DNA from: Rhizobiaceae bacterium
GTDB lineage: Bacteria > Pseudomonadota > Alphaproteobacteria > Rhizobiales > Rhizobiaceae
Reading direction: 5' to 3'
Assembly (NCBI GenBank): GCA_029233925.1
Contig: JARGOX010000004.1
Location: 186,001-250,000, forward strand
DNA: 64,000 nt
This document shows positions 27,600 to 35,951 of the stretch, in pieces (positions within the stretch are counted from its first letter, which is position 1; each line of letters starts with the position of its first letter). Both the position numbers and the translations under genes were made by a program. The notes beneath the pieces are model-generated. The model was given only the letters and a program-made list of their open reading frames with translations, was not told the origin of the DNA and searched no databases.

Positions 27600-29787
27600 A
27601 ACGTCCCTCCGCCTTCATACCGATAGGCGTCAAACCATCCGGTGCGAGTAATTCGGCAAGTACACCTGCGACACCCGCAGCCATGTCGCGACCGCCACAT
27701 ACCATGACACGGGCACCGTCACGGACCAGGCGGGAAAGTTCTGCGCCTTCAGCCCTCAGGGCGTCCTGCACGTAGTTGGGCTGTTCTCCGCGGGAGACTG
27801 CGGTGGCGAGATGAGCAAGCCTGCCATCCTTTTGCCAACGAGCCAGATCTTCACCATAGAGATAGTCACTGGCCGGGTGGCGCATTCCGAAGTACAGGTG
27901 GATCGGCCGATGTCGGGTATTGCCCCGGATCATGCCGGCAAGGGGAGCGATGCCGGTACCGGCGCCGATCAGGATCAGCGGCTTGCTGCCGCGTCCCGGC
28001 TTGAAAACCGGGTTGTGGCGTATAAAGGCCGTAACCGTGTCACCGGGCTCCAGCGCGGTGAGCTGCCCGGAACACAGGCCGCTTGGATGCTTCTTCACAA
28101 CGATCTCGACGAAGCCGTCCTTGCGTGATGAGGCGAGCGAATAGAGCCGCGGCACTGTTGATACTTCAGGCAGGATACCCAGCAGATCCCCGGCATCAAA
28201 GCGCTCGAATCCCTTTCCCATCAGGCGCTGCCACAGGCTTGCCCCTGGCATGGAGAAACGCAGGATCGTCGTCGGAGCCTGAACTTCGGATCCGTAGTCT
28301 TCACGTGAGATCAGTCTGAGGGTTTGTGTCTCTGGCAGAACCATCTCGTGGATCAGTTCCAGTTGGATATCGAGCGCAGCCCCGAGCCTGTGTCCCCAGC
28401 GTGCAAACTCCTGTGGTGACTGGCGGTCAATCGTGTCAAACGGCAGGAGCATGGACCATCCCTTTTCCCCGGCAATTGCCACCACCTGTTCGGCGAAAGC
28501 GCAATAGGCTGGAAAGCTGCGTTCACCAAAGCCAAGTACCGCGAGCGGCATGTCAGGCGCATGATCAAGGCCTGCCAACCGATCCAGGAAGCCCCTGGCC
28601 GAGGCCGGGGCATCACCGTCGCCATAGGTTGCCGCAAGTATGATGATACGCTGGCCGCGCGCATAGCGAAGCGAGTCAAACGCTGCCATTGATGCAACAT
28701 GGACGCGCTGGCCCGCCGCACTCAAGGTTCTGTGCAGCGTCGCTGCAAATCCCCATGTGCTGCCACTCTCGCTGCCGACAAGAAGGATTGTTTCTGCTTT
28801 GCCTGCAGGCTGATTCCCGCGAATGCGTGGCCTGCCTCGGCGCCCGGCCAGCCAGATGGCAAGGCCCGTTGCACCCATAACCGGAATGCCCAAAGCCATC
28901 AGACCAAGCACCAACCCAAGAAGGGAAGCCCCTTGACCGGTATGAAGCATGTAAATTGTTTCCGAAACGCGCTCCCAGACCGTCAGATCGTTCCAGCCGA
29001 GCAACGCGCCCGTACCCTGATCAAGATAGCCGGTGCCTCCATCGGTCTTGAGGGTAAAGACGTCAGTCTCATCACCGGGATAGGGAAAATTCAACGCACG
29101 CAACTCCATTACCGGAACAACCGAGAGCGTTGGAATCGCGGCAAGAGCAACGCCGGTCTCGCCACTGACTTCAGTTGGCAAGGCTTGTGTGGCGCCGCCA
29201 TCGGGCAGCAGATCAAAGGTCGAAGCTGTCATCCACAAGGCCGTGGCAGCGGAAAGTGCAAGACCGAAAACCGCAACGCGCGCTATTTCCACATGAACTC
29301 TTCCCGGGAGCGGACCACGCAGGCGAGCAAACCAGCGCCGCCAGCCACCAGCCCGCCGTGCGACGAGAATGGCGCCCGACACGGACAGGACAAGCATTGC
29401 CAGGGCTCCCGCGGCCATGGCGATGCGTCCGCCATCGCCCAGAAACAAGGATCGGTGCAGTCTGGTGAGCCAGCGCTGGATCGGGTTCGGGTCTGCCGAA
29501 GACACGCCCTGTCCTGTTGCCGGATCAATGACTGCCGCACCTGGTGCGCCCTGATCGAACCAGTAAACGGTGACCTTTCCCGAGGGCGCGCGCCGGATCT
29601 GCTCAACCCCTGGATAGGCTGCATGGATGCGCTCAGCCAGTTCGGCGACGTTCAGTTCCGCAGCGGCCTGCGGGACTGAGAGACGTTCTGCCGCAGGAAA
29701 CACCGACAGCGCCGCCCCGCTGACTGCCAATATGGTGAGCAGGACAAATGCCAGGAGACCCGGCCAACGGTGCAATGCGCGAATCAT
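27580..29787 (-). CDS. PepSY-TM / flavodoxin / FAD-NAD(P) reductase fusion
   Basis: 735-aa inner-membrane flavoprotein. N-terminal PepSY-TM region with membrane segments (GLLAFVLLTILAVSGAALSV near residue 10, others near 130-155, 170-190 and 310). A flavodoxin-like domain starts at about 350 (LLVGSESGSTWGFAATLHRT). A CysJ/ferredoxin-reductase-like FAD-NAD(P) domain follows (RLYSLASS, LILIGAGTGIAPLAGMIRG, MVCGGRDMAAGV). It would pass NAD(P)H electrons across the membrane to a flavinylated periplasmic acceptor. It sits between the DUF2271 gene and apbE in one operon. Confidence 0.9.
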   Translation of the reverse strand: MIRALHRWPGLLAFVLLTILAVSGAALSVFPAAERLSVPQAAAELNVAELAERIHAAYPGVEQIRRAPSGKVTVYWFDQGAPGAAVIDPATGQGVSSADPNPIQRWLTRLHRSLFLGDGGRIAMAAGALAMLVLSVSGAILVARRAGGWRRWFARLRGPLPGRVHVEIARVAVFGLALSAATALWMTASTFDLLPDGGATQALPTEVSGETGVALAAIPTLSVVPVMELRALNFPYPGDETDVFTLKTDGGTGYLDQGTGALLGWNDLTVWERVSETIYMLHTGQGASLLGLVLGLMALGIPVMGATGLAIWLAGRRGRPRIRGNQPAGKAETILLVGSESGSTWGFAATLHRTLSAAGQRVHVASMAAFDSLRYARGQRIIILAATYGDGDAPASARGFLDRLAGLDHAPDMPLAVLGFGERSFPAYCAFAEQVVAIAGEKGWSMLLPFDTIDRQSPQEFARWGHRLGAALDIQLELIHEMVLPETQTLRLISREDYGSEVQAPTTILRFSMPGASLWQRLMGKGFERFDAGDLLGILPEVSTVPRLYSLASSRKDGFVEIVVKKHPSGLCSGQLTALEPGDTVTAFIRHNPVFKPGRGSKPLILIGAGTGIAPLAGMIRGNTRHRPIHLYFGMRHPASDYLYGEDLARWQKDGRLAHLATAVSRGEQPNYVQDALRAEGAELSRLVRDGARVMVCGGRDMAAGVAGVLAELLAPDGLTPIGMKAEGRYVEDVY

Positions 29788-29799
29788 GGCCCGACCTCC

Positions 29800-30270
29800 T
29801 CACATGCTGTAGTTGAAATCGGCGATGTAACGACGCCCGCGAACAGAATTTCCCGCTCCGTCGGTTGTCAACGGGACGGCAACCTCGTTCGGGCTTTCCC
29901 GCATGTCTTCGACCGCAGCATCGATATGCAGAGTGTAACCCGCATCGAAGAGTGCATCGGCCAGATCGAGCGTGATTTCGAGACGACGACCGGCACCAAC
30001 ACTGGCGCCCGTAATGCCATTGATCTGGGACAGGTCTCCCGCAGTGACGCGATGCCAGTCGGTGAGATGCCCATAGTATTTCGACTTGCCTCCGGCCATC
30101 CAGAGGCTACCCATATAGGCTCCCGATGCGTCGGACACGTAGAAGGCGAGATAGGCACCGTTACCGCCATAATTGTTCAGTGTCGTGGTCAATGTGACCG
30201 GGCGCGCCAGGGCGAGACCGGGAAGGACCAGGGCCGTGGAGAGTGCGAGTGCCGCAAGAATGGTTTTCAT
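29800..30270 (-). CDS. DUF2271 periplasmic protein, probable covalently flavinylated redox carrier
   Basis: 156-aa exported protein: signal peptide about 1-22 (MKTILAALALSTALVLPGLA), then a beta-rich DUF2271 domain. Residues 87-90 read TGAS within GITGASVGAG, resembling the S/T-G-A-S/T flavinylation site used by ApbE; Ser90 would be the FMN attachment residue (inference). Good ribosome site (AAGG) before ATG at 30270. It lies 12 nt from the reductase gene and 43 nt from the upstream PepSY gene, in the apbE operon. Confidence 0.85.
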   Translation of the reverse strand: MKTILAALALSTALVLPGLALARPVTLTTTLNNYGGNGAYLAFYVSDASGAYMGSLWMAGGKSKYYGHLTDWHRVTAGDLSQINGITGASVGAGRRLEITLDLADALFDAGYTLHIDAAVEDMRESPNEVAVPLTTDGAGNSVRGRRYIADFNYSM

Positions 30271-30312
30271 AAAGGTTTACCTTGTTGAAGAGTTGGAACG
30301 TGGCTTTGTGCG

Positions 30313-30690
30313 TCAGTTCTGCTGAACCTTCGGTGGTGCACCGTTTCCGAAAAGCCCGTTCTTCGGCGGCGCAACGGTGCCTGCCGGTGCGGCATTGCGG
30401 GCATTGCCACGGTCATCGTCGTCCTCATATTCGACATCCATCACCTGCAGCGTTGCAGGATGAATGGCGACCTCGATTCTGCGACCGCCACGATCGCGGC
30501 CCTCGAGTTCATAGCAACCGTCATCAACCTTGAGTTCGTGTACCGTCCAACCTTTTTCACTGGCCATCCGGGTGACTGCCTCGCGCGACTGCCAGTTGGA
30601 ACTGGACACATTGCAATCGTCACTGTCGGCCATTGCCGCTCCGACAGGGATCGCAGCAAAAAGGGCAATTGCAGAAAGGATCGTTTTCAT
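30313..30690 (-). CDS. PepSY domain-containing periplasmic protein
   Basis: 125-aa exported protein. Signal peptide about 1-22 (ending GAAMA-DS), a PepSY_2-type domain with NWQSREAVTRMASEKGWTVH and VDDGCYELEGRD, and a Pro/Gly-rich tail. The start at 30690 has GGAGACATACCC. It is paralogous to the gene at 30905-31186. First gene of the apbE operon. Small PepSY proteins in such clusters are probably periplasmic partners of the flavin chain; no enzymatic activity is known. Confidence 0.88.
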   Translation of the reverse strand: MKTILSAIALFAAIPVGAAMADSDDCNVSSSNWQSREAVTRMASEKGWTVHELKVDDGCYELEGRDRGGRRIEVAIHPATLQVMDVEYEDDDDRGNARNAAPAGTVAPPKNGLFGNGAPPKVQQN

Positions 30691-30784
30691 GGGTATGTCT
30701 CCTTGTTGTTGATGAACAGACCATGCAGGCTGAGCCTGATTGCTTCCTGACAACTTTGCGATTTTTGCTTCAGCTTGCTGTCAG

Positions 30785-30814
30785 CAAAAAAAGCCCCGCC
30801 GGATCGGGGGGCTT
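30785..30814 (-). terminator. Rho-independent terminator after the upstream PepSY gene
   Basis: Read on the minus strand, a stem AAGCCCC/GGGGCTT (arms 30808-30814 and 30791-30797, 10-nt loop) is followed by a run of T (complement of the A-run 30785-30792). It lies between the two PepSY genes, so the gene at 30905-31186 is its own transcript and the apbE operon begins after it. Confidence 0.75.
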
Positions 30815-30904
30815 GTTTGTCGAATGGTGCGTGGGCACGGGGGCTGGATTCGGACTTTTCGCTAAGGCTGCTGTGCAAAGGTTGCCGCATCATGCGCAAA
30901 CATG

Positions 30905-31186
30905 TCATTCATCGTCGTCGTCCTCGTATTCGAGTTCGAGCACTTGCAGGGTCTGCGGGTGAATCGTTGCCTCGATCCTGCGTCCTTCGCCATCGCGACC
31001 GTCAATCTCGTAGCAGCCATCGTCGATCTTGATCCGGCGCACGGTCCAACCGTTTTGTGCCGCAAGCTTTGATACTGCTTCCCTCGGTTGCCAGTTGGCC
31101 ATGGGCACAAAGCAGTCATCGTCGGCCAGTGCCGAACCTGCCGAAAGGATTGCCAGAACGGCAATCATTGTGAGTATCTTCTTCAT
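30905..31186 (-). CDS. PepSY domain-containing periplasmic protein (second copy)
   Basis: 93-aa exported protein: signal peptide MKKILTMIAVLAILSAGSAL-A, then NWQPREAVSKLAAQNGWTVR and IDDGCYEIDGRD as in the paralogue downstream, with an acidic C-terminus (EYEDDDDE). Divergent from the two-component system gene at 31338 and followed by a strong terminator. Similar lone PepSY proteins often accompany histidine kinases of this kind and may modulate sensing (inference). Confidence 0.87.
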   Translation of the reverse strand: MKKILTMIAVLAILSAGSALADDDCFVPMANWQPREAVSKLAAQNGWTVRRIKIDDGCYEIDGRDGEGRRIEATIHPQTLQVLELEYEDDDDE

Positions 31187-31337
31187 GCGGTAAACTCCGA
31201 ATGCGGCATTTTTGACTATTTGTACATAATGCATCTCAAAGCTGACGGTATCCTGAAGCTGCTGCCGTGCCATCTTCAGCTACAGGTAAGCCTGGGCAGG
31301 CAAGAAGAGCCTCCCGGAGCAAAGGAATTAGCATATC

Positions 31338-31997
31338 ATGCGCATTTTACTGATCGAGGACGACACAGTTCTGGGTGCCGCTGTTCGCGATCAGGTCGCC
31401 GGTAGCGGCCAATCGGTGGACTGGTTCACGCGCCTTGATGCGGCTGGCGATGCAATGGCCAGCACTGCCTACGATCTGGTCCTGCTCGATCTCATGTTGC
31501 CCGACGGCCGGGGCATCGGTTTTCTCAAGAACCTGCGCAATCGGGGGGATGCAACCCCGGTCATCATCCTGACGGCGCTTGATCAGGTTTCCGACCGGAT
31601 TGAAGGTCTGAACGCTGGGGCAGATGATTATCTGGTCAAACCATTCGACCTGGCCGAACTTTCAGCCCGGATCGGCTCCGTTGCGCGACGCTATACCGGC
31701 AACCCGAACCCGATCATCAGCCACGGCGCGCTGGACGTTGACCTTGCAGCCCACAGCATCCGGCGAGACGGAAAACCGGTTCAACTGACCGCACGCGAAT
31801 GGGCCCTGTTCGAGGCGTTCCTGTCACGTCCCGGCCAGTTGTTGTCAAAGGCGCAGCTTGAGGAAAAGCTTTACGCCTTTGACTGTGAGATCGAGAGCAA
31901 CACGATCGAAGTTCATGTCAGCCGCCTGCGCAAAAAACTGGGCGCCCAGGTCATCCAGACCGAACGGGGCATGGGCTACCGTCTGGGCGCACCATGA
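31338..31997 (+). CDS. Response regulator, OmpR/PhoB family (QseB-like)
   Basis: 219-aa DNA-binding response regulator. Receiver domain about 1-112 with acidic pocket EDD (7-9), phospho-acceptor Asp51 in LLDLMLPDG and Lys in DYLVKPFD. C-terminal winged helix about 125-217 (LTAREWALFEAFLSRPGQLL, IEVHVSRLRKKLGAQVIQTE). Its stop overlaps the kinase start as ATGA. It is divergent from a PepSY gene and probably controls the PepSY/DUF2271/apbE genes. Confidence 0.94.
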   Translation: MRILLIEDDTVLGAAVRDQVAGSGQSVDWFTRLDAAGDAMASTAYDLVLLDLMLPDGRGIGFLKNLRNRGDATPVIILTALDQVSDRIEGLNAGADDYLVKPFDLAELSARIGSVARRYTGNPNPIISHGALDVDLAAHSIRRDGKPVQLTAREWALFEAFLSRPGQLLSKAQLEEKLYAFDCEIESNTIEVHVSRLRKKLGAQVIQTERGMGYRLGAP

Positions 31998-33367
31998 GAC
32001 TGCCACGCAGTCTTCAGGCACGACTGGGGCTTTCACTGGGCATTGTGTTGACGGTCCTGTGGATTGCCGCCGCCGCCGTGACGGCGGTGAATTTGCGCCA
32101 GGAAATGGACGAGGTCTTCGACTCCGCTCTTCAGGAAACAGCGCAGCGCCTTCTGCCGCTTGCCGTCGTGGAAATCGTTGGGCGCGAGGATGATGGCGTC
32201 ACCCAACGCCTCGGAGCGATTCGCGAACACATCGAGTTCTTCACCTATATTGTCCGCGATACGCAAGGGCGTATCCTGCTGCAATCTCATTCAGCTGAAC
32301 CAGCGACGTTTCCAACCTATGACGGGCCGGGCTTTCGACAAACTGCGACACACAGGCTCTATAACGACGACGCGTTGCAGGGCACTGTCAGGATAACCGT
32401 CGCCGAGCCTCTGGACCATCGGGCGGCGGTCGCGCGCGAAATTCAGATGGGGCTCGGCCTGCCACTGCTCATCGTGATCCCCGTTGCATTGCTTGCAATC
32501 GCTCTTGCCGTGCGGGCGAGCCTTGCATCCGTGCGACGCTTTCGCGAACGTCTCGAAGCCCGCGATGCACGTGACCTTTCGCCCGTTCCGGAAGACGAAA
32601 TTCCGTTGGAAATCGCGCCGATGGCGGCCACATTGAATGCTCTTCTCAGCCGCCTGAAGGGGGCCTTTGATGCCGAACGCAGCTTTGCTGCCAATGCTGC
32701 GCATGAATTGCGAACGCCCATCGCCGGAGCAATCGCGCAGGCGCAGCGTCTTCAGGCCGAGACTGGAGAGCCGGCAGCCAAGGCCCGGGCCGCTGATATA
32801 GAGGCAACACTCAAACGGTTGACCCGCCTGTCCGAACGTCTCATGCAACTGGCGCGTGCCGAGGGCGGCCGCCTGAGGTTGGATCAAACATCTGACCTGC
32901 GCATTGTGGCGCGTATCGTGATTGACGAAATGGCACGCCATTCGACCAAGGGCCGGCTGACACTGTCGCTTCCTGATACACCCGTGATGTCGGACCTTGA
33001 TCCCGACGCCTTCGACATCCTGTGCCGAAACCTGGTCGAGAATGCTCTGCGGCATGGCTCGGATGCGGAACCGGTCGACGTGTCGCTATCCCGTGACGGG
33101 ACACTGGGCGTAGCAAACGCCGGACCAATTGTACCCAGGGAGACGCTGGCCGGTCTGACTGCGCGGTTTGAAAGTGCAGGAGCGAAAACCGCTGGAAGCG
33201 GCCTGGGGCTCGCAATCGTTGCAGCGATTTCGCAACGTGTTGGAAGTCAATTGATTCTCAACTCTCCCCGCCCTGGTCAAGCCGATGGTTTCGAAGCACA
33301 CGTCAAGCTTCCGATCTCTCTGTCCGATCGTTCAGCCCACGGTTCAAACCTGAGACCGGAAAGCTAA
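31994..33367 (+). CDS. Sensor histidine kinase (QseC-like)
   Basis: 457-aa membrane kinase. Membrane segment about 14-35, a short periplasmic sensor (about 36-150), second segment about 150-175, HAMP-like linker, H-box AANAAHELRTPIAGAIAQ with the phosphorylated His, N-box RNLVENALRHG, G-box GSGLGLAIVAAI. All catalytic motifs are intact. Co-translated with the regulator through a 4-nt overlap. The short periplasmic loop suggests sensing of a metal, redox or small-molecule cue. Confidence 0.94.
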   Translation: MRLPRSLQARLGLSLGIVLTVLWIAAAAVTAVNLRQEMDEVFDSALQETAQRLLPLAVVEIVGREDDGVTQRLGAIREHIEFFTYIVRDTQGRILLQSHSAEPATFPTYDGPGFRQTATHRLYNDDALQGTVRITVAEPLDHRAAVAREIQMGLGLPLLIVIPVALLAIALAVRASLASVRRFRERLEARDARDLSPVPEDEIPLEIAPMAATLNALLSRLKGAFDAERSFAANAAHELRTPIAGAIAQAQRLQAETGEPAAKARAADIEATLKRLTRLSERLMQLARAEGGRLRLDQTSDLRIVARIVIDEMARHSTKGRLTLSLPDTPVMSDLDPDAFDILCRNLVENALRHGSDAEPVDVSLSRDGTLGVANAGPIVPRETLAGLTARFESAGAKTAGSGLGLAIVAAISQRVGSQLILNSPRPGQADGFEAHVKLPISLSDRSAHGSNLRPES

Positions 33368-33821
33368 AGCAAGAGGACATTGACAGGCTGCTGAATGGTC
33401 CCTTTTCCAGAGTCATTTCCGTGATTGACATCATTGAGGTTTGGATGCGCTAACGATACGGGAAGGGCAAATCCTTTCAGTTATGTCGATCTTGCGGCCC
33501 GTATGCCGAAGAATCTTCCACGGCAAGAACGGTGACCGGTTGTTGGACTGCGGCGTTTCAACCAGTGGATTGGAAAGCCTTGAGCCTTCGATGCGCCTGG
33601 ACGCGGTCCTGTCCCAAAAGAATATTTGGCTCCCTCATGTTCGGGCCATCCGCCTATTCGATTTCATACCCGGTTATAACCGATGACAACACCAGCATGC
33701 GGGCGACTTCACAAGGCGTGGATTCCTTCGGTTGCCGGCTAATGGGGTTGCAGGCTGGAAACACCATCTCATCCATCAGTATCAGGATGCCATGAGGCAC
33801 TTGATGCATATCAAAAAACGG
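33368..33821. other. Non-coding gap, possibly decayed
   Basis: About 450 bp between the kinase and the hipB operator. No intact gene is recognised. On the minus strand near 33700-33780 the stretch LMDEMVFPACNPISRQP faintly resembles GcvA-type LysR effector domains, but it has no continuing homologous sequence, so I do not call it. Confidence 0.3.
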
Positions 33822-33849
33822 ATATGATCTATAATAACAGATCGTATAT
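33822..33849 (+). promoter_or_regulatory. Inverted-repeat operator and -10 box upstream of hipB
   Basis: ATATGATCT (33822-33830) and AGATCGTATAT (33839-33849) form an inverted repeat, with a perfect TATAAT (33830-33835) between the arms. HipB-type antitoxins bind palindromes of this kind over their own promoter, so autoregulation is likely. No good -35 is seen at normal spacing. Confidence 0.45.
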
Positions 33850-33919
33850 GGACCCAAATATCGTAACCATGATATGCAGAACTATATCGAAAACAAAATT
33901 TGATGTGGAAAAGCAGATC

Positions 33920-34249
33920 ATGAGCTACGCAACGCAGGATATCCTGGAAGGGCTGAAAAGCACCAGAGAGGCCAAAGGTCTGAGTCAGCGGAACCTCAGC
34001 GCCCTTACCGGTGTGCCACAGAGCCATATATCGAAGATCGAAAACGCTGGCACGGATATCCGCCTGTCCAGCCTGATCGAACTGGCACGCGCGCTGGATC
34101 TTGAACTCAGGCTCATCCCGCGCAAGGCCCTGCCCGCCGTGGACGCCATCGTGGGAAGCGCAGCAACGAACGCATCCGCTGATGGCAGGGAACGCCCGCC
34201 ACGCCCTGCCTATCGCCTTGATGAAGATGCGGAGGACGGTCATGGCTGA
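33920..34249 (+). CDS. HipB-like HTH (XRE) antitoxin
   Basis: 109-aa DNA-binding protein. HTH about residues 10-62: LEGLKSTREAKGLSQRNLSA, then SHISKIENAGTDIRLSSLIE. The C-terminal tail is disordered and acidic. The start at 33920 is chosen because homology begins there; in-frame codons from 33824 run through the operator. It overlaps the start of a hipA fragment by 8 nt. Since the partner toxin is deleted, the antitoxin may be an orphan. Confidence 0.82.
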   Translation: MSYATQDILEGLKSTREAKGLSQRNLSALTGVPQSHISKIENAGTDIRLSSLIELARALDLELRLIPRKALPAVDAIVGSAATNASADGRERPPRPAYRLDEDAEDGHG

Positions 34250-34551
34250 TGTCGCCGCTCTCCATGTGAAGCTCCATGGCAAGACAATTGGCAGCCTGAC
34301 GCATGTTCAAGGCGATCGCACGTTGTTCAGCTTTACAGACGCACGGTCACTAATGAGAACAGGCCGACGAACTCTCCTATCTCGCTGCCAAGGCAGGCCT
34401 TCCCGAAAAACCGGTGCATGATACAGCCCGGGAAACGGTTGTGCGTTTCCATGAGATTTGGAACGCCGAGAAAAAACATTTACCGCACGACAAGGGCGTC
34501 GTCGAAATGATCGACCGGCATTTGAAAGACCTGCCTATCGCACGCATCTGA
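34242..34551 (+). pseudogene. hipA toxin pseudogene with large internal deletion
   Basis: ATG at 34242 opens a HipA N-terminus (MADVAALHVKLHGKTIGSLT, then QGDRTLFSFTDA), which stops matching after about 37 codons. In another frame the HipA C-terminus follows directly: DELSYLAAKAGLPEKPVHDT, ARETVVRFHEIW, VEMIDRHLKDLPIARI, then stop at 34551. The whole kinase core (P-loop, NKDDHxxN, DFD) is missing, about 330 residues, plus a frameshift at the junction. Non-functional, but it shows the neighbouring antitoxin once had a HipA partner. Confidence 0.8.
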
Positions 34552-34616
34552 AATGGTGGTGCGCATTGCGACGAAATGAGTTGCTATCGCGCAGATTTGT
34601 ACGCTTTGAACCCCGC

Positions 34617-35372
34617 CTAGCGGCGATGCTCAGGGTTTTCAAAATCTGCGCGACATCCCGCCTTCCATGCGTTGCGATCATTGCCGTGGTTGGGGATCGG
34701 ATTGTCCTTCAACAAACGCGCCATATGCATCAGGTTCCATGTCATGATGGTCGCATTGCGCTGGGTGAATTCATTGTCGAAACCCACCGGTCCGCCTTCC
34801 GCGTCATCGCCGTAGGAAGGCCCCGGGCCGGCCTCGCCGATCCAACCGCAATCGGCCTGCGGGGGTATGGTCAGGCCCAGGTGTTGCAGCGCGTAAAGAA
34901 TGGTCATTGCACAATGTTTGATACCATCTTCATTGCCGGTGATCACCGCACCGCCGACCTTGCCGTAGAATATGCTCTGGCCCTTGTCGTTCAACAGACC
35001 AGACATGCCGTACAGCCGTTCGATCAGCAGGCGGCACAGGGAGCTTTCCTCGCCCAGCCAAATGGGCGTTCCGATAAGGACAATGTCCGCAGCGTCAATG
35101 ACTTTCCAGAGTTCGGGGAAATCGTCCCTGTCCCAACCATGCTCCGTCATGTCCGGCTGAACGCCGAAGGCCACCTGGTGATCGAGCATATGGATATGGC
35201 TGACCGAGACGGCGTTTTTCTCCATGATCCGACCGGCGACATCCAGCAACAGCTTGGTGTGCGACTTGGCAGATTCGCGTTTCAACGAGGTGTTGATGAC
35301 CACCGCGCGCAGATCCGAATAGTTCTGCGGGTTATCGTTGCACAGGCGGTTCTGGAATTCGTTCAAAGTCAT
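34617..35372 (-). CDS. Flavodoxin / NAD(P)H-dependent FMN reductase family protein
   Basis: 251-aa cytosolic flavoprotein. AVVINTSLKRESAKSHTKLL is the phosphate-binding opening of the flavodoxin-like reductase fold. VLIGTPIWLGEESSLCRLLI is the second conserved flavin loop, and KVGGAVITGNEDGIKHCAMT the third. Length is somewhat above the family average because of a C-terminal extension. It appears monocistronic, between the hipB/hipA remnant and the island boundary. It may reduce quinones, azo compounds or flavin; the substrate is unknown. Confidence 0.85.
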   Translation of the reverse strand: MTLNEFQNRLCNDNPQNYSDLRAVVINTSLKRESAKSHTKLLLDVAGRIMEKNAVSVSHIHMLDHQVAFGVQPDMTEHGWDRDDFPELWKVIDAADIVLIGTPIWLGEESSLCRLLIERLYGMSGLLNDKGQSIFYGKVGGAVITGNEDGIKHCAMTILYALQHLGLTIPPQADCGWIGEAGPGPSYGDDAEGGPVGFDNEFTQRNATIMTWNLMHMARLLKDNPIPNHGNDRNAWKAGCRADFENPEHRR

Positions 35373-35470
35373 TGATTTGCTCCCTGAGCACCAAGGCTAC
35401 CACTGGCAGGATTCTGAAGAAAGGTCTCCCTCAAGCGACAATGGGCCGGTTCACGGAGATTTGTTTGCCG

Positions 35471-35530
35471 GTCGGGATGGGGCGGGTCGGGATGGGGCGG
35501 GTCGGGAAGGCGCAGGTCGGGCGGGGCGAC
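35471..35530. repeat. 15-bp GC-rich tandem repeat (about four units)
   Basis: Two perfect copies of GTCGGGATGGGGCGG (35471-35485, 35486-35500) are followed by a third with changes (GTCGGGAAGGCGCAG) and a partial fourth. It lies in the 300-bp non-coding stretch upstream of the flavodoxin gene, left of the island boundary. No gene is recognised between 35373 and 35678. Confidence 0.8.
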
Positions 35531-35678
35531 GATGCCAGGATGGGTAGGACGCTGACGTCCAGTTCGCAGCGCAATGTCAGGCTGCATTGGGTTGCCGTCG
35601 ATAGGGTGGCAGGCTGGAACCGATTGCCCATTCATCCGCACCAGATGCGCTCTGTCTTGCTGAAACTGATCATGAAAA

Positions 35679-35722
35679 TGGCGCGCCCGACACGATTCGA
35701 ATCTGTGACCTCTGCCTTCGGA
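35679..35722 (-). repeat. Partial tRNA-Arg 3' half, probable attachment-site remnant
   Basis: Copies the 3' half of the intact tRNA-Arg at 43705-43781, from the anticodon loop to the acceptor and CCA, on the same strand. A 28-bp core (35695-35722) is identical to 43721-43748; the acceptor-stem portion (35679-35694) is similar but diverged, and the 5' half is absent. A duplicated tRNA 3' end is the usual scar of integrase-mediated insertion. It marks the left edge of an island of about 8 kb. Confidence 0.75.
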
Positions 35723-35855
35723 AGACCAACTGTAAAATAATATCCTTATAAATTTTAAATTTTTCAACAACTTAACATCGTTCGATGTCGATCACTATCG
35801 CCGCCAAGTGTGCCAAAATTATGCCAGCGCTGCGCTTCACATCAGTCTCTTGCAT

Positions 35856-35951
35856 AAAAAGCTGGAAATCGCACAGCATAATAAGCTATATTAGACAAAG
35901 CGCAATAAGCTATAAATCACACAACACAAAAAGCTAGAGAAACACCGATGG
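35856..35951 (+). repeat. Four direct repeats with exact 24-bp period upstream of fic
   Basis: AAxAAGCT occurs at 35856, 35880, 35904 and 35928, each exactly 24 bp after the last (x = A, T, T, A). The middle two units also share AATAAGCTATA, and related A-rich and CACA-containing tails follow. The last unit runs into the fic start codon at 35948. This looks like an operator array for a protein that binds as a multimer, most simply the AbiEi-like N-terminal region of the Fic protein itself (inference). Confidence 0.7.

Noticed and set aside
33654-33857. Possible GcvA/LysR effector-domain fragment on the minus strand
   Set aside because: Only about 20 residues look suggestive and the flanking translation does not continue the homology.
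35369-35770. Minus-strand frame containing RGHRFESCRARH
   Set aside because: This peptide is the translation of the tRNA 3' fragment, a well-known spurious open frame.
35856-35951. CRISPR array interpretation of the four 24-bp-period repeats
   Set aside because: The conserved part is only about 8-11 bp per unit with no distinct spacers, and there are no cas genes; operator repeats fit better.
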